Source: Lineus longissimus
Lineage: Eukaryota > Nemertea > Pilidiophora > Heteronemertea > Lineidae
DNA length: 64,000 nt
Assembly: GCF_910592395.1 (NCBI RefSeq)
Contig: NC_088325.1
Span: 14,140,109 to 14,204,108 of the forward strand
Reading direction: 5' to 3'
The notes under the pieces: generated by a model
What the model was told of the DNA's origin: nothing
The model's database searches: none
Seen by the model: only the letters and a program-made list of their open reading frames with translations
Made by a program: the position numbers and the translations under genes
Shown here: positions 13,008-26,080 of the stretch, piece after piece
How positions within the stretch are numbered: position 1 is the first letter of the stretch
Layout of the letters: each line of letters opens with the position of its first letter

Positions 13008-13180
13008 GGGGCAGCACCCGAGTGACACGGACCCATAAGTACGAGCTTGTGGACGCGATTTCAGCACAAGTTCGGATCTACGGGTTGGCGCAACCAGGTT
13101 GGTTGGAGGGATTGGTCATCCTTCTGAGGGCTGCGTTGGTTGGTAGTAGGCCTGGAAAGACAAGAGGAGAGGACATTTGA
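13008..13180 (+). CDS. Weak candidate terminal exon in a GC-richer patch
   Basis: An acceptor with a good pyrimidine tract (TTATCCTTCTCCATAG) precedes 56 open codons starting GSTRVTRTHKYELVDAISAQ and ending with a TGA at 13178-13180. Base composition is clearly richer in G+C than its surroundings. A possible upstream partner is a 36 bp segment at 12773-12808, which has acceptor and donor and matches phase. However, the opposite strand of 12654-12814 also offers exon-like signals, so strand assignment is unsafe. The product is unrecognised. Confidence 0.2.
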
Positions 13181-16100
13181 ATAAAGTGTCAAGTATCTTT
13201 TTGACGGGCCTGATAACATGATTTCGCAAACAGCTAAATTTCTTCCATGAGAGAAATTGAGGAGGATCATAAGTCTGAAAAGGCGATGTTCAATATTGGA
13301 GGATCTCGGGGATACATTTTGAGGAATTCAGGGGTTAATGCTGTCATCTCCTGCACTGCACACACACCTAATGAAGGGTAACATCTCGGAGGTTTTGCCA
13401 AGAAACTATCGATGCTTTCAAGACATTGCTGCACACGCATACATCATGTGCACTTTTCCCGATCTGACGGCAATCACCATTGAATGCACACAGACCTTGG
13501 AAATCAGATGTCTAACTCCATGCCACAGGAGAATACAGTCCAACACGTTACCGTCGGGGAAAAATAACCTTGGAGAAAAATAAATGAGTTTTGCTTGGAG
13601 GCGATTAATACTTTGGCAGCAGAGACGAGTCATGCTCCGTTGGCGATAGTGATTGTCAAGGTCGTGGCGCAGACACATCAAGATCGGGAAACTAGCGTAC
13701 ATATTGAGCAAGGTCGTTTTTTAAGACGGGTCGACAAAAATAGAACGTCAATAGAATCCCTCATGGGCACTTTATACATTGAGATCAAAATGTCTACCAC
13801 ACAAATTCACCAATCGAGAACCCACAAATCAACACAATTTTTCAGCAAGATTTTGCGGCGGAGACAACTATTTTGATTGGGTGACCACGCGCTGGCAAAA
13901 GTGATGTAATCATACCACAAATTAACCATCATCACGACGATACCTCTCCATTTTGCCGCAGCTAACAAGAAAGTTGAAACCAGCCATACAATCAAGCGAT
14001 AATAACGAACGCATTTCGCCCAATTTGTCCTTATTTCTCCATCTCGTGTTATTTCCATACCGAGAGAGATCGCTGCATTTTTTCCCGTATGTTTTTCAAT
14101 ATACGACGCGGGAGGACACAGATGGCCGTATAGTCTGTATAAATGTCAGGTTTTCCGATCATTGTCGCCAACTTTAGAATAGGATAGAGCGGAAATTTGT
14201 CGTGGGTAAAAAGGGGGCGGTCTGTGCTATTCGTAAGGCGGCAGTTTCTAGGACAATTTGTCTGGTCGCCACTCGATGATGATATATCGGAAATTTGATC
14301 AGGGGAAAAATGGATGTATTTTCAGAGTTAGGACACTGTCTGGTCTTGTTCGGTTCATATTTTTTGTGTCTCTTGCCGGTTTGTTTACAAGACATATTTC
14401 AGAAAGAAATATATTTTCGGAAATATATCTAAATACTCTGGGTTGATCAGTCTAAGACCGCTTCTTCAGTTACTCTGATGTTTTTCTTTCCCCAAATTGA
14501 AAAATCGAAAAGGGGAGAAAATTGGATGTATACAATATTGTAAGCATTTGGTGGTTATATACAACCTTCCAAAAATAAGAACTGAGAAAACGTTGCTAAA
14601 AACTTTGATAATGTTCTCGATTGATTTCTATACAAAAAGGTGCGGTCCCCGCCTTGATATGTCCATAACACTAAGTACTGTCTAGAGAGCTTCCTATATA
14701 TAGCCGCCTAGGCCTAATGTAAGTACCTATAGCTTATAATGCGGCTTAAAAACATAACATGTTATAATCCGAGAGCTGTCAATAATGCCACAGGAGAATT
14801 GAACATAAAAATTTGACCTATCTGAATCACTGGGTAAAATACATTTTTTTCTGTTCTAACCCATTATTTGGGGGATAAGTGGTCAGTTTTTACAAATTTA
14901 CTCCATTTTGCTCATAAATTTTAAATGTTTTTTTCCACATCTTATAAGAACACCAAATTCTTTGACCATGAATAAGCAACCGGACTAATTCATCATATAC
15001 GCCATGATAAATCGGTCTGGAGCACCCCAGACTAATCATACTATGTAACTGAATCGCACAAAGCCAAGTCCCAAAACGAGAAAAAAATCTAACCATAAGC
15101 CGCAACCGCTGTCAATCAAATATATGGCCATGTTGGATACAATCATTATAATCAACCCTTTCTGGACCCCTCACTTTCCCTGGCCAGATTCAAGATTATT
15201 TCAAGATGCTTCAATAGGCTAGTTGGGGGTACAGGTCTGCATTTCCCCTCGGACCCGTGCCTGAACAAGCACAGATTTTTAAATTCTATTCAGTTCAAAC
15301 CTCAACGTTTTCAATTCTGAAAAAACGCCCAAATTCATAGACAGAGACAGCTTGTTCTTCACTCCAGTAATTACCTTTGGGCCACAGCTGCAATCCTCTC
15401 AATAAACACGATATCAACTCCAAAGTGAGTCCACCATTAACCTATAATTAACTCCCTTAATTAAGGAGCAAAGAGAGGATGTGGTAAATAATCACACTGG
15501 TACGACCTACGTGATACGTGAATTTAAGCGCAAAGTCTTGCCGTCCATTTTCTTCCAATCAGTCTACAGGTTTTATACATACACACGATTTGATCGTCGC
15601 TACAGAATGTCTCATTCGCTTGAGCAGTTTCGTATAATGGTGTCTGGGGTCGGACAAAGACGCGCTGATCAGCAGACCGCTTATGACTTCCTCAAATGCT
15701 TAACTGGTTATAATACAGACACGTCTAGGCCCTAATGACCGATAAATATAGGCCTACTCTGAGGTGGCTGACGGGCAACCCGCATTTTATATAGATAGGC
15801 TAAGGCATAGACATCTCTCTGATCTGCGAGTAAGGGTACAATCCTTTTTTTTCAGAAATTCTAACGATGGGTTAACATTAGCCTATCGGTCTTTATAGTG
15901 CCAGTGGTAGAGATAAGGTTTGGTAATCCCTTGGTCAGACGGACAATGCTCGTAGGATAAGGCGGTCAGCCATCGTTCTCATCTAATGAAGCCAAGAGGC
16001 AGAAAAGACGTCAGAGAGATGAGAGAAAAATAAGATCGAGATTTAGGCGAGGGGTGATATTGGTTAGGGAGTGGAATAAAAATGTATCTTGTCTCACTGG

Positions 16101-16536
16101 TGTCTGGTGGACCAAAGGTCAAGCTTGAAATCGTGATGTGAATTATTTGTGTAGTGTTGTCTGTTGCCGACTGCTGAACCATTTAAATGGGTACCGGGTA
16201 GCTCGGCACTTTTTTATTGGATAAACCACTTAGATCTGCGACACTGGGGGTCAAAACGATCCTTGTGACCAAAATACTGATTACACTGAAACAAAGACGT
16301 CAACTGAATTGGAAAGGCGGCACTGAAAGCTTGGGATGGCATTACTAATTACTCATTACTGAGTCCTCTTTCTGTATTTCATTGAAAATCATGACCAAAT
16401 GCTTTCACACCAACCCAGAAAAGGGAAGTTTATCCCTGCTACACTACATGTTGGATATTTCCATTTTTTTAACTTCCACTTCACAACCTTAAGAGTCAGT
16501 TCCGGTCAGTCAGTTCATGTTTCATGTTTTTGCATT
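13181..16536. other. No supported gene
   Basis: Open frames of 60-97 codons occur on both strands, a few behind good acceptors (for example plus 15570-15735 and minus 14890-15028). None has a phase-matched partner, and I cannot separate them from chance. An 18 bp segment at 13944-13961 on the minus strand has a perfect acceptor and donor and could be a microexon. No repeat array was seen. Confidence 0.4.
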
Positions 16537-16553
16537 TTGCCCCCTGGTGGCCA
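16537..16553 (-). promoter_or_regulatory. CTCF-like motif
   Basis: On the minus strand the sequence GGCCACCAGGGGGCAAA matches the core of the animal CTCF consensus (CCASYAGRGGGC) at nearly every position. A second, oppositely oriented match lies at 62727-62740. Motif only; occupancy cannot be inferred. Confidence 0.35.
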
Positions 16554-16997
16554 AACCTCGTCATCGTATAGGTTCACGAGGTGAGCCAAGAATGGCAGCC
16601 ATGAGTGATCTTCTCAAGTCTGGGCAAATCCCCCCTGACCTTACAGCCAGGACTGTGATCTCAGAGCCTTGTGTGTCACCATTTTTAAGGGTTAATCTTC
16701 GTTTTTTTCAGCATATGCCATTACGCTCAGAGTTCATAGATGGCAAAGATTATACCCTAAAGGGTTAATGTTTGATACATCATACACCATTTCACAGATA
16801 GCCAAGATTATAACACTCAGCTGATCAAACAAAGACGTAGAAATTGATCAGAAATTTCCACAAAAGTACAACGCAAATCTCATCACTACAACAAACAGAG
16901 CATACTTGTAACCAAGGCGATCAGAAACATGGCCGCACATCTACAGATATTCACATAGAAACATCGTTATTTGATGAAAAAGTCGCATCTTGAATAC

Positions 16998-19479
16998 CTC
17001 TGGGCCAAATTTGGGTTGATTACTTTTATGTGCTGTTTATTCCCGCGGAAAAGATGGAAAGTGCAACATCAAGAATTGATTGACGTTGTTTTATTACACA
17101 ATCAGATTGAGATACAATTTGGATCATGCAAGCAGAAGCAGTTGATGATATCTATTTGACTCAAATTGTCAACATTGCAGTCTCAGACATATTTAATACA
17201 AGGTAATATTGGAAATTATTTAGGTCTAGTCATGAAATATTCTGGATATAGATTTTAGAAGATTGACATCTTGTATCTCTTCTTGCCAAAATCGTCTGTG
17301 GACACGAGAGAAAGCATACACCATAGTCTTTGCACTCTCTGATCGTACCTTTTTCTGGTTGTCGTGAACATTCATTGGGAAGCATTCAGCACACAATTTT
17401 CCAAGAAATAATGCTAAGTTTTCAACATACCTCTGTCAATTGTATTCATCCATCGCGGACCTTGAGGGCAGCTCGGCTCATATTTCCCTAGAAGGAGAGA
17501 GGATAAGAGAAATGAAACACAAAACACAGAATCTAAAGCACTTCGAGGATGACCCACCTGTATTTACACTGTAGAATTCCACATGTCCATTGTGCATGCG
17601 ACATGGAGGAGCAGTAGTTACAGCTACTTTTGATGAGACACGACAGGACTGTATTACCGCTCCGATGTTGTTTTTTAACTTCAGAAGACTTTGAATCCTG
17701 TGCACAAGATTACACCCAATCAAACAGAATTTTGAATCACGTTTTAAAATTCTCCCCATCGTTTTCACTTTAAGGGCCAGTTTTTTCTGATAAAACACAA
17801 AGTAGACATCTCAGGTATAAAGGCAAACATCGGACATCATCATCGTCAAAAGAAGGTAAGGGGATGAGCCAGCAGAAGGTGCATGAAATATTTGTTCAAA
17901 ATCAGCTCCTCGGAGAACACTGCTAACCTGTACATACTTGTGCCTGGTTGTTGCGACGATTATTTTTCATAGAACATGACTCCTAGCGCTATCACAGTAA
18001 GAGTTCTCATACTGTGTTGCATCTTTAACACAACGAGATCACGTCAACAGTTTTTCATAAAACGCTGTTCAGCTATTGGTTTATAATCGGCTTCTTATAA
18101 AACGTGGCATCGCGAAAGGCGACACAGACTAATGGCAGTTTTTCACAAAACAAAAACCACGCAAGGTGATCATAAAACGTGAAACTGATTTGGAATCCTA
18201 TATCATCAATGGGTGTTCATCACACATGGCTTTAAAACGGTCGCACTGCTACTGAACTATAAGATACTGATAATTACAAGGCTCTAGGGGGACGTCTGTC
18301 TGTTCGTCAGATCGCCGTGGAAATAATCCCAGCGGAGTTGAATCAATAACAACGACAAGACGTCGTCTGAAAGCCCTATTGAATTTTTATCCGATCTGCA
18401 TACGATGAATGGATATTAGAGAGCTGACAGCGGGAGATGTTGGACATGGTGAGGCGGTCATTCTGAGGTGCTGCTGAACCTTGTTCAACAGACTCCTATC
18501 TATGTTGACATGAAATGAATAGCGCTTTCCAGTGAATGGTCATCATGTCAGTTTACAAATGGTACCATCGAAAACACTTCATCAAGAGCTGTCTAACTAA
18601 TGGTAATTTCAATAGGTTTACAAATGGTACCATCAGAAGGTCCAGATCAAGTGCTTTCTAATGAATGGTCATGTCAATAGGTTTACAAATGGTACCATCA
18701 GAAGGTCCAGATCAAGGGCTTTCTAATGAATGGTCATGTCAATAGGTTTACAAATGGTACCATATCTCGAAACAAGTGTCCATAACACAACCAATATAGA
18801 CCGACAAGAACAGAATTTTAAAATCCTTTTCTCTAATTATCAAGGAAAGTGTTCTTGACAGATGACGAGCTGTGATAAATCACCCACGGTTTGTTCATGT
18901 CTGATGATCTCGTCGTATTGACCTTGACACCACCACTTTTATCAATTAGACGATTGAAGCAAATTCTGATTGGACGATTCGTTAGATTCCCGACGGTCGC
19001 GTTCTGTAATGGAATATCAATAGATGGATTGGCTTCGGTGTGGAGAGGTCGTCTTGGTAAATGATAGATTTTTTACTTATTCAATGGAAGCATGAGTTAA
19101 AGGAAGTCTACAGCCAGGCAGATCAGATTAAGTTACACAAAGTTGGCAATAGAGGTCTCTCCCATCTGACAGTAAAACAAGACCACTCCTTTTTAAACCT
19201 CCTTGATAGGTGCCTGTCTCGATCATGTTAGATATGAGATCGGACGTCAAACATGATTCTGTGGCAGGGAAACATGTGAGAATGGTGCCACCCCCTCTTA
19301 AAACTCTTTAGATACACTCCTGAGCATGTACTTTAAGACACACTGATAATCATTTCAAGGTGTGCCTCACTAGCTATCACCTGATTTAACAAACACGAAA
19401 CAATTACCTGCTAACCTTTCGCAAGGTAGTCGTGCATATAATATCAAAGAAATCAACAAATTGTTCTTGAGAGTAATTT
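16998..19479 (-). CDS. Candidate four-exon gene segment, product not recognised
   Basis: Minus-strand exons in order are 19408-19479 (72 bp), 17558-17697 (140 bp), 17431-17487 (57 bp) and 16998-17032 (35 bp). Each has an AG acceptor with a pyrimidine tract and a good GT donor, for example TCTCTCCTTCTAG before and CAGAG/GTATGTT after the 57 bp exon. Codon phase matches at all three joins (2, 1, 1) and the last exon ends in phase 0. The conceptual protein includes NYSQEQFVDFFDII, then SSKVAVTTAPPCRMHNGHVE, then KYEPSCPQGPRWMNTIDR. I do not recognise the family. Introns are 1710, 70 and 398 bp; the largest contains the 65 bp array and a TTAAAGG repeat. Neither start nor stop is located. The 19408 exon also has a second open frame and is the weakest. 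Confidence 0.4.
18530..18763. repeat. 65 bp tandem repeat, about 3.5 units
   Basis: The block GTTTACAAATGGTACCAT begins at 18551, 18616, 18681 and 18746, exactly 65 bp apart. The two central units are nearly identical, the first is diverged, and a partial unit precedes 18551. Each unit carries a GGTACC palindrome. The array lies inside the large intron of the minus-strand model around it. Confidence 0.9.
19099..19174. repeat. Dispersed repeat related to the TTAAAGGAG MITE, copy A
   Basis: It shares with 21096-21178 an AAAGG start, the core AGTTACACAAAGT, and the end GGTCTCTC-CATCT-ACAGTA. The right flank (ACTCCTTTTTAAACC) is an imperfect inverted copy of the left end (GTTAAAGGAAGT), as in the element at 12020-12231. 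No coding capacity. Confidence 0.55.
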
Positions 19480-19772
19480 CTGGCCAAAGAGAAGTGACAA
19501 TTTTGTCTATCGTATTGTCAGGGGTTTTTCCTTTGATCTTTTCCTTTTACATCCCGGGTCTGGTTGACATGGATTGCTACAACTATTGTGTTTGTAACAT
19601 AAGAATAAGTGAAAGCCTTTTCTCTGATCACGATTCCTTACCACGCTTAATGCGAGCATGTGCTCTGGGAAGGGTGCTTGCAAAAGTTGCTGTCTACGTG
19701 ATAAATTTTCAAAGTCCCGAAACTAAATTTAGCTACCAGGCTGCATCAATTTCAAGATGAACTTCAAGTGTC

Positions 19773-19933
19773 TCAAACTGGCACTTGAGTTTCTTGCTCT
19801 GCAAATTCTTTGCAACATGCCCAGCAACAGAAGCACTTCATTTTGTCACTCAGCCCATTCTTTGCAACATCGTTGGCAAGATGCTCTTCCGAGTTGAGGA
19901 GAGTACTTGATTTTGATGAGTTAGACTCATTCA
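19773..19933 (-). CDS. Candidate terminal exon with cysteine-rich tail
   Basis: A strong acceptor (CATACCCCTCCATCCAG) opens an exon that reads 52 codons in phase 1 and ends at a TGA (19773-19775). The sequence begins NESNSSKSSTLLNSEEH and ends KMKCFCCWACCKEFAEQE plus TQVPV. A cluster of five cysteines beside basic residues would suit a palmitoylated cytoplasmic tail of a membrane protein; that is inference. No upstream partner exon was identified, and the next minus-strand model starts only 290 bp downstream, so this would be the end of a separate gene. Confidence 0.35.
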
Positions 19934-21095
19934 CTGGATGGAGGGGTATGTAATGTAGCATAGAACTAGTCAGGGTATCAACTAATCCAAACTTGATAAT
20001 ATAATGATCTATTGATGAGAAATTATGGCTGTGTGTCGCATTTTTAGGTTATCTCGAGACTAAATGGTGCGCCAAGCTCATAGAATGAACGCTGTCTTCA
20101 TTTAGAGGGGAGGGCCATGAGGATGGGTATTTGGTAAAAACATTATGTCTTTTCCTTAATACTAAAATGGGAAACCACACCCTTGTTTCCTTTGAACACA
20201 TTTAGCAGTCATGATCATATAATCAGGCATCCTGAGGAAACCGGGGGTTAATTTTCGCTTCACCTAACACAAACCCGCGAGAAAATACAATCAGCAGAAA
20301 AAACGAAATCAATTTGAAACTTCAAATATATCTAATTTTCAAAATCGTATAGAAAGCTCATAACATAACATGAAGTATATTCGTCGCTCCATCAGAATAC
20401 ATTTCTCTTCCAAACATGCAGAAAGGGACAACTGCTGGAGATCTTGTCAACATGGAGGCGGAAAATATCTCTAACAAGATTACGATTTCTTCTTCGATTT
20501 GTTTGCGTCGTTTTTTTCCTCTCTTTTTAAACTCAACATACAAGGATAATGAAGGCAATTAAACTTCAAACAGGTTTTTTTCTCAACTGCCAAACTGATC
20601 TAATTATGCTAGTAATATTGTGTTTCTGTTTTTTGTCACCAGGTGGTGAGGGTGGATGGGGAGGTGAGTGATTTAATGACTTGTGAAGGGAAGGTAGCAA
20701 TCAAGAGATTTCAAGAAATCAAAATGTCCTATTACACAACAAGCTTTTTTTTCTTAGAAAATTTGGTAATCATTTTTGTAGAATAATTGCTTTATTTATC
20801 ATAATCACAAATAAATAATTCGGTCCCTGCAGTCAATAAGCCTAGGTCAACAATTTGGCCTAAGGGATAAAGTAGCTGGCCTCGGGCCCTACAAAAATTC
20901 CGGGGTTAAGGTTGGAACTGCATCTGTTTAATCACTGATTGAGTGTTAATAGTCCTGGGTAATAAAATCATGCCTTTCGTCCAGAATCCATCCATTTGGG
21001 AAGATTAATGGATTTATCATGAAAATAACCAATTATTCTATCAGAGAAGTGATAAATCATCTATAACAATGCAGATGAGGGGGAAACAACATTTT

Positions 21096-21178
21096 AAAGG
21101 GCCTCTATAAGCAGCAGCTAAGTAGGCAAGATAAAGTTACACAAAGTCACTAATAGGGGTCTCTCACATCTTACAGTA
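21096..21178. repeat. Dispersed repeat related to the TTAAAGGAG MITE, copy B
   Basis: This is the second copy of the repeat at 19099-19174, in the same orientation and about 2 kb away. It shares AAAGTTACACAAAGTC and AATAGGGGTCTCTCACATCT. It carries a small insertion relative to copy A. Two related copies this close suggest a locally active or duplicated family. Confidence 0.55.
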
Positions 21179-21926
21179 CCTCATACAGAAGTTATTATAA
21201 TTGAACACTTACTTTTTAACACACAGTAGTTCCAAGTATCAGATCCAGACGGATGCCAAGCTCTCGCCACGTGGCTCGACGTTCGTTACCAATCTGCATG
21301 CACAAGTACGCATATCTGGCATAATTCAGCAGTTAGGCCTAATCAATAGGGCTTAGCTAGACAAATTATTATATATCACGCAATCAGGCCTTTTTCAATA
21401 TACATTTTTTTTTGATAATAATATTTGGTTCAGCAAGTTGTCCGGAATTCAGGTTTTATGCAGGATTAGAAAATATGCAAAATATGCCTCTAAAAGGATT
21501 TTTTTTTGTCCGATTTCAAAAATTCAAAGTTTTACGGAAAGCAGAATCATAGAGCGTTCCATTGTCAAATTAAGTCCTTTTTAGGAGGGGTAAAGTTGCA
21601 CCCAGGTTATAGAAAGGGTTAAAATAATGAGTTATGTGTGAATTTATGCATGTATTTTATGTAAGGGTAGAAAAGTTATGAAAGGAAGCTCCACGCCAAG
21701 CTGCAGACAAACACCAGACTTCTACATTAACCATAATCTATATGTTAATGCGCACAACGGGCCTAAATCAATAGGCCAGGCCAAGTGAGAGTTTCGTTAA
21801 ACCTGCACACGATGAAATGTTCAAGGGCTGAATGATACATCAATAGAGTGTTTGATACCCTTCAAAATATAGACTTGTCATTTAAGAGAAAGGTGCATTA
21901 CCCTTTTCACAACGTTCAGGTCTGAT

Positions 21927-21940
21927 GGGGGGGGGGGGGG
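21927..21940. repeat. Poly-G run (14 G)
   Basis: An uninterrupted run of 14 G. Similar runs occur at 26351-26361, 63543-63557 and, as poly-C, 12307-12317. They are likely length-variable and could disturb assembly or form quadruplex-like structures. Confidence 0.9.
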
Positions 21941-23662
21941 CAAGATGAGATGGAGACAATAGGTCTGATTCATGAGCCAAGCATAGACATGATACATGGT
22001 TGAATCACCTCAAAATGAAGGCTGGTCCTCTTCCACTTTGTCTAAACGACTCCTCACAAGAAGTTGTGGGGTTAAATTAAAATATTTTGTCACTAGCTTG
22101 AAAACCCGAAAAGGGTCCTGCATTTGTTGACAAGACATATAAAGGTTAACAAATAATATTTCAGTAAATGGGTTGGATATGCAAGAGAGAAATAAACCAG
22201 GAGCAAACCACATCCAAAAGTAAAAATTACGGCCATCCAAGGGATTGTCCATAAAAATTAATTTGTGTCACAATCCTTCCCCTCCTGACAATATAAGTCT
22301 TTCTCTTAATATGAGAACTACAATAAAAGCTTAGGTTATAACTTTTTGGTGAAATTTATCATAATGTCCAACACAAAACATTCTTCCTGTTGTCAGGCTC
22401 TGTTTAGGGTTAAAACATTGATTCTGTTCTATTTCTTAATTCAAAGCTCCTCAAAGGCAATACAAGACACTTTTCAAATATTTCAGTTAATAAAATGTTC
22501 AGTTATTTACTGAAGTGTACAGTAAAAGTGTCGGACGGAATCAACTTCTTGAAACTCACCCTTATCGTATCTATTCAGTATCTTGGGTTAAAAAAAAAAC
22601 TAATTAATATCTTTGATGGATATGGCTGCGGTCAATATGGTAGAACTGGAGGTATAAATTTAAGATGGAGGAAAACGGCACAAAAGGCACAAAATGAATC
22701 ACCCATGGGTCAATGAAACTCTCATTGTCAGAAGTATTTTAAAGATTTAAACATCCATTTTCTGTGCAACAGCGAGTTAATTGTTAACAGTCATTCAAAC
22801 AGAAGGGTGGGGCCGGTCAATTTAAGATGATAAATGGCGAAACGTGATGAATGTGATAAGTCGTGGACCAATCAAAAAAGTTCCCCGCAGAACTTTTGAT
22901 GGCTTTTTCCGAGGCTGTGCTAAGAGACTGTACGTGTAAAGTTCTTGGAGTGTTGTGTATAGCAACAGTGGATAGAGACATAGACACACGTACACACAGA
23001 CAAAGCTCACATACACCAGAACTATTGGCAGCTTAAAATCAATGGCCTAGCTCGTAGAACCATGGCGTTGAAGACTATATCAAACACAGTTAAAATACAG
23101 TTTATAATAGTACGATAACACACCCTTTTTTGATAAGATTTTTACGTATCCAAAACTATCCGTTTTCCAGTTTTGATCATTCCACGGAGCGGAGAATCAC
23201 TAAGCGTCTATAGTCCTACATCGTATACATATAACTCTCCTACACAGCTGATTTCAGTGACCCTACAGTCTAGCTTTAAGGCCAAGCCAATGCGAGCATT
23301 GGTTGACAAGCATTCCAGTATCGAACAGGTTAGATCGATCATTATGGCCAATAATGGCTGTTTGCTTAACATAGCGACTGTGGCAAATGTGAGGTGGCCG
23401 TTTATTTCATTAAAGATTGAAGCAATATGGTAGTTAGGTGTAATCTGTGTAAGGTGAACTGGATGCCATGCTCCCTCTTGATTCTTGGGGATGGGGTGTA
23501 GGGGGGGGTTGTACAAGTGTGGCACAAGATTTTTTTCAGGCTTTTTATTTTGTGGACCATAAGTCAGAATCGAGACAAAAATAATGGATTTCGACTCTTT
23601 CCGTATCTCGGGAACTAAGTTGGGATTCTATTAGAATCACACCCTTTTTCAGGTTTTTCTAG

Positions 23663-23758
23663 GAGATCTTCTCCCAAGCTGACATGGTGAAGAGGACCAA
23701 CTTCCCGACAAAGAGGTACGCGCATGCCACCCCATCACCCAGGGAGAGGGCCCCTTGA
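23663..23758 (+). CDS. Candidate coding exon, internal or terminal
   Basis: The acceptor TTTTTCAGGTTTTTCTAG ends at 23662. The open frame begins EIFSQADMVKRTNFPTK with codons ending mostly in C or G, unlike the AT-rich surroundings. At 23715 a donor-like AAAGAG/GTACGC follows. Without splicing, the frame continues RYAHATPSPRERAP to a TGA at 23756-23758. The product is unrecognised and no partner exon was fixed; a 21 bp microexon-like segment lies upstream at 20643-20663 on the same strand. Confidence 0.3.
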   Translation, partial: EIFSQADMVKRTNFPTKRYAHATPSPRERAP

Positions 23759-25574
23759 CATTTTAACATTTGATTTTTTACTTTAGTTTGGACTTGTAAG
23801 ACCTGGATAAGTGACACCTGGCGCATATCACACAAGGTGACAATCCCCGCTTCTATATATAGCCTCGTAAATATGACATCTATAACTTATGGCCGCCTTT
23901 TGACTTTATCAGAACTAATGCATTACTTTCTCTTTCAAAATAATATACCGGCACCAAGCTAAAGGAAATTTCTCAGTTTTGGCCCCTCCTGTAACAGTCT
24001 CGTCAGGTGCTGGTCAGAACCAGAATATTATCATGTATTGGCCTTACAGATGCGCAGACATGATGCTCTTTAGGGATTTGGACTAAGACCCTTCATGATG
24101 GGTAATTTAATGGCAGATCAGGGGTTTTAGATGAGGGCGTGGACTCTGAGACAAGTGCTGTGACAAAAGTGGCAATTTTTATACATATCCGTTTTGACCA
24201 AGAGCAGAAAGTTACAGGTTTTTCTGTCTAAAGATGTACAAAAGAAAATAGACAATAGAAATAACGGCTTCATGACCCGATTAGGTCTTCGCCCTTTGCA
24301 TTGATTCAAAAACTGGACTGGATCATCTGTTGGAAAATCCAGCACATGTCCTTGTTATCCTGCCATGGACACCAGGGCAAGGGTGTTGCTATGTGTGCCA
24401 AAGCCCCTGATCTCCTGGGCCAGGCCAGAGTCACATGGAGTCATTGATTCAGGGGCAAGGACTGGTACCTCCTAATCACTCGATAGCACAGCATCACTGA
24501 CCTTTTTCACACATTTGTTATGTCATTGTAAGACTTTTTTTAACACAATAGTAACTGCTAGAGTGTGGGATCAAACATCGACTACGTTGTTATGACATTA
24601 AAGAAAGACGTTTCCTCAAAGGAAGGAGTACATATGACATCAATCAAGGGATCACCCATTAACCCCCGACAGCCAACTAGCAGTAAACCTCTGAAACAAG
24701 ACCATGATGCTGAGAAGCTGACAAAATTGTCTGTACTCATTGTACAATCATTCAAATATGAAAATAACCTTTAACCTTGCAAGTAGAAGTCCTCAGATTC
24801 CATCTGATATATTATTATTTTAGTCCAGACAGTTTGTCAGAGCCAAGTCGCAGAATCATTCCACTGACATTTAATATCACGCATCACTCCTAATTTGAAG
24901 TATTGAACTTCCATCTAATCCTCACCAAAAGGTTGAACATGTAGATTTCAACGGAGACTCCATGTCGTCAGTGACCTTTAGTCAGTGACGTCAAGTTCCA
25001 ATTTCTCCTCTGTCTGAGCAGGAAGCACAGTAATGCATCGCATCATATGGGACGAAATTGTGTAAATTAATTGAAAGACACGACAGGCCCTTTTGTTCAT
25101 GGTCCTATATCGAATGTAGAACATTTCCCTAAAAACAAGAGTCTAAACTTTTTTAAGACAGCGGTCATATTTTATAAAGTGCACTGACTTTTACAAATCA
25201 AATCATTTTTCCAATTTCAACTATTTAGTTCCTGAAATAAGCCATAATATGAGGTTGGGTTTTTTCGCCTTAAGTCTAGACAAGTGTGTTCACTATTGTC
25301 TGAAAAACGTGACGAAACCTGTTGCGGCTTTGGTCTAAATACACAAAATATGTAAGATTGCATAATGTTTATGTCGCTGTTATAGAGAATTTAGCAGTGA
25401 CCATGACAGTTGACATCATGCTGGTCTGTGTGGCTTAAACGTTTGTGCAAGTTCAAGCATACAAATGGTTGATAGAAGGGAAATAGGAATATGATTATAG
25501 CTAGCATTATGTCATTTGTTAGTCATGATCAAGGACATGACGTAACACTTCATCTGTCTTGTCACTGGATTTTG

Positions 25575-25821
25575 CTAGATGTGATGAATATCATCAATTT
25601 GGTTATCATTATTGCCATCTCTGAATAGTAGTGCCAGAATCTCATTGACGTCATTCATGGAGGGGGCCTCAGCAATTATTTGAACAACAACCAAATTATC
25701 GCCAAATGCCACAGTTTCTAAAAAGATGTACATCATCACCATGGTAAACAGAAGGCAAAGCGACCAATTACTACTGGTCTCATTTGCGGCATGGATATTC
25801 ACACGTTGGAAAAACTCGACA
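25575..25821 (-). CDS. Candidate terminal exon of a single-pass membrane protein
   Basis: A strong acceptor (CTACACCAACAAACCCCAACCCTAG) opens 81 codons in phase 2, ending at a TAG (25575-25577). In order these show an N-glycosylation-like segment (VNIHAANETSSN), a hydrophobic stretch WSLCLLFTMVMMYIFL, and an acidic tail ending NDNQIDDIHHI. A second acceptor inside the frame (ends 25718) would give a shorter 47-codon exon. Topology is inference and the family is not recognised. A MITE lies 130 bp upstream. Confidence 0.35.
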
Positions 25822-25952
25822 CTAGGGTTGGGGTTTGTTGGTGTAGAGAACTAATTGGGGAAAAGGCGTTAATACTGATCACACGATGCAGTGTCCTGTT
25901 GTTTCAACATGAATGTCGAGATCGAGGGCCAGGATTCTCAAGTTAGTTTCAC

Positions 25953-26080
25953 ACAATGGGTGATATGAATAAAGACTAGCAAATGCTTTTATCTAAAACT
26001 CCAAGTACAATTACACTAGGCCTTTCTGTACAAAATTGAAGTAAAAGCATTTGCTAGACTTTATTCATATCACCCATTGT
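25953..26080. mobile_element. Palindromic MITE, copy 1
   Basis: 128 bp with near-perfect ~40 bp terminal inverted repeats: ACAATGGGTGATATGAATAA on the left, and its complement ending CACCCATTGT on the right. The two arms share the inner block CTAGCAAATGCTTTTA. The unique core of ~48 bp contains ACACTAGGCCTTTCTGTAC. Copy 2 at 47493-47620 has the same arms and the same core in reverse orientation. No coding capacity; the transposase family is not identifiable. Confidence 0.9.

Noticed and set aside
23208-23444. 79-codon minus-strand frame after a good acceptor
   Set aside because: Plausible terminal exon, but no phase-matched upstream exon and no motif; several such cases are expected by chance. 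The same applies to 22010-22117, 24093-24227 and 28443-28528.
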